Source: an uncultured Bacteroides sp.
Lineage (GTDB): Bacteria > Bacteroidota > Bacteroidia > Bacteroidales > Bacteroidaceae
NCBI GenBank assembly: GCA_934716785.1
Contig: CAKUYM010000002.1
Coordinates: 1-56,221, forward strand
Reading direction: 5' to 3'
DNA: 56,221 nucleotides
Shown piece by piece: positions 55,519 to 56,221 of the stretch. Numbering within the stretch: the first letter of the stretch is position 1; every line of letters begins with the position of its first letter. The notes under the pieces are model-generated. The model saw only the letters and a program-made list of their open reading frames with translations. It had not been told where the DNA came from and ran no database searches. Position numbers and translations under genes: made by a program.

Positions 55519-56221
55519 TTATTCCGGATTTGTCCAACCCGGGTTTTGAGTCATCAATACATTCCGTTTCATTATATAATAGTGAATCGGATAGAACCAC
55601 ATTTTCGTAGAGAAACTGCTCTTCAACGACGGGGTTTCCACCGGAGTATGGAAAGCGGCGGAACTGGATTTAGTCGCATATACGTTGCAGCCATAAACAG
55701 GAAGCGACTCTTCGGCAGGCGCATCACACCAACGACGCAAATCCCAATACCGGTGTCCTTCTGCAAAGAGTTCAATCTGCCGTTCACGTTTCAGTTTGAT
55801 ACGGAACTTGTCCGGGTCTCCATAAACATCATAGTCGGGCAGTCCGGCACGAATACGAACAGGCTGAATGCCTTTCTTCAGTTCTTCCTCTGTACGTGCA
55901 ATGGAATATACCTTTGTTCCATCCCATGAAGGGACCTCGTATGAAGTCGTCAGTTCATTCAATGCTTCTGCATAGTTCAACAAGATTTCCGCATAACGAA
56001 TGTCTGGTGCAGCCTTAGCCACAACGCGGCTTTGATCGTATGACTTGTCTACATCCGAAATGTCGTAAGGGTTAACGTATTTCTTGACTCCGATGCCAGT
56101 ATTCAGCCAATAAGTACCCGGCTTATACCCATCCTGTTCATCCCGATAATAGAAAATCTGCACATCTGTTTCCTCTTTTTGGTCCTTATCAGCATTAAGC
56201 ATATGCCATACACTTCCGTTA
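55519..56221 (-). CDS. SusD-like lipoprotein, C-terminal part (cut by window edge)
   Basis: The open frame enters from the right edge and ends TQNPGWTNPE. SusD C-terminal features are DIRYAEILLNYAEALNELTT and RERQIELFAEGHRYWDLRRW, and the tail MWFYPIHYYIMKRNVLMTQN is the usual SusD end. About 234 residues are visible; an internal ATG at 56202 is not the true start. The N-terminus and its SusC partner lie beyond 56221. It is first in the window of the SusD-DUF1735 unit. Confidence 0.93.
   Translation of the reverse strand, partial: NGSVWHMLNADKDQKEETDVQIFYYRDEQDGYKPGTYWLNTGIGVKKYVNPYDISDVDKSYDQSRVVAKAAPDIRYAEILLNYAEALNELTTSYEVPSWDGTKVYSIARTEEELKKGIQPVRIRAGLPDYDVYGDPDKFRIKLKRERQIELFAEGHRYWDLRRWCDAPAEESLPVYGCNVYATKSSSAAFHTPVETPSLKSSFSTKMWFYPIHYYIMKRNVLMTQNPGWTNPE

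Noticed and set aside
1..56221. CRISPR arrays, tRNA or rRNA genes
   Set aside because: The regular repeat arrays seen (22-bp units) have no spacers, and no tRNA cloverleaf or rRNA signature was noticed by eye.

Overview
The window looks like chromosomal DNA of a gut Bacteroides (B. ovatus / B. xylanisolvens / B. thetaiotaomicron type). The reasons are four SusC/SusD-type pairs (one represented only by its SusD), a hybrid two-component regulator, many lipoprotein glycoside hydrolases, and promoters that fit the Bacteroides TTTG / TAnnTTTG pattern. Almost all genes are on the minus strand, so each operon reads from high to low coordinate. The genus is an inference from gene families; I could not run a database search.

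Left part (1-19.6 kb): one polysaccharide utilization locus (PUL). A lipoprotein with a phosphodiester-glycosidase-like domain heads an operon with two tandem SusC/SusD pairs; the last SusD runs off the window. A GH20-type hydrolase and a hybrid two-component system (HTCS) form the next unit. Between them lies a scarred patch: an AAA-type ATPase gene with a palindromic operator-like promoter, remnants of a TonB-dependent receptor on both sides of it, and a small Bacteroides protein (DUF6078-like) on the plus strand.

Middle part (19.6-30.4 kb): mobile DNA. Degenerate IS110-like and IS256 remnants sit next to a compact integrative element. The element holds a three-copy 22-bp iteron-like array, a DUF3987 primase/helicase-like protein, a small protein with a broken tail, a radical SAM protein, an HTH membrane-anchored protein, two proteins I do not recognise, and a large serine recombinase. 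Its right end cuts straight into comM (yifB): the last 126 codons of comM follow in frame from 29422. The 5' half of comM is nowhere in the window. Either the element is much longer and carries the left PUL as cargo, or the locus has been rearranged.

Right part (30.4-56.2 kb): a second PUL, split by IS982 and IS1634 remnants. One block is SusC-SusD-(broken CBM9-like gene)-GH105. The other is GH2, GH130, a second GH2 broken by a 2-bp frameshift, a second GH105, an alpha/alpha-barrel protein and an FAD-dependent oxidoreductase. Further right come a fimbrillin-like lipoprotein, a surface lipoprotein fusing a fimbrillin-type N-terminus to an endonuclease/exonuclease/phosphatase domain, a DUF1735 glycan-binding lipoprotein and the end of another SusD. 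The GH105 pair points to a glycan with uronic acid made unsaturated by a lyase; the GH2 and GH130 enzymes suggest mannose- or glucosamine-type beta linkages. The actual substrate cannot be read from the sequence.
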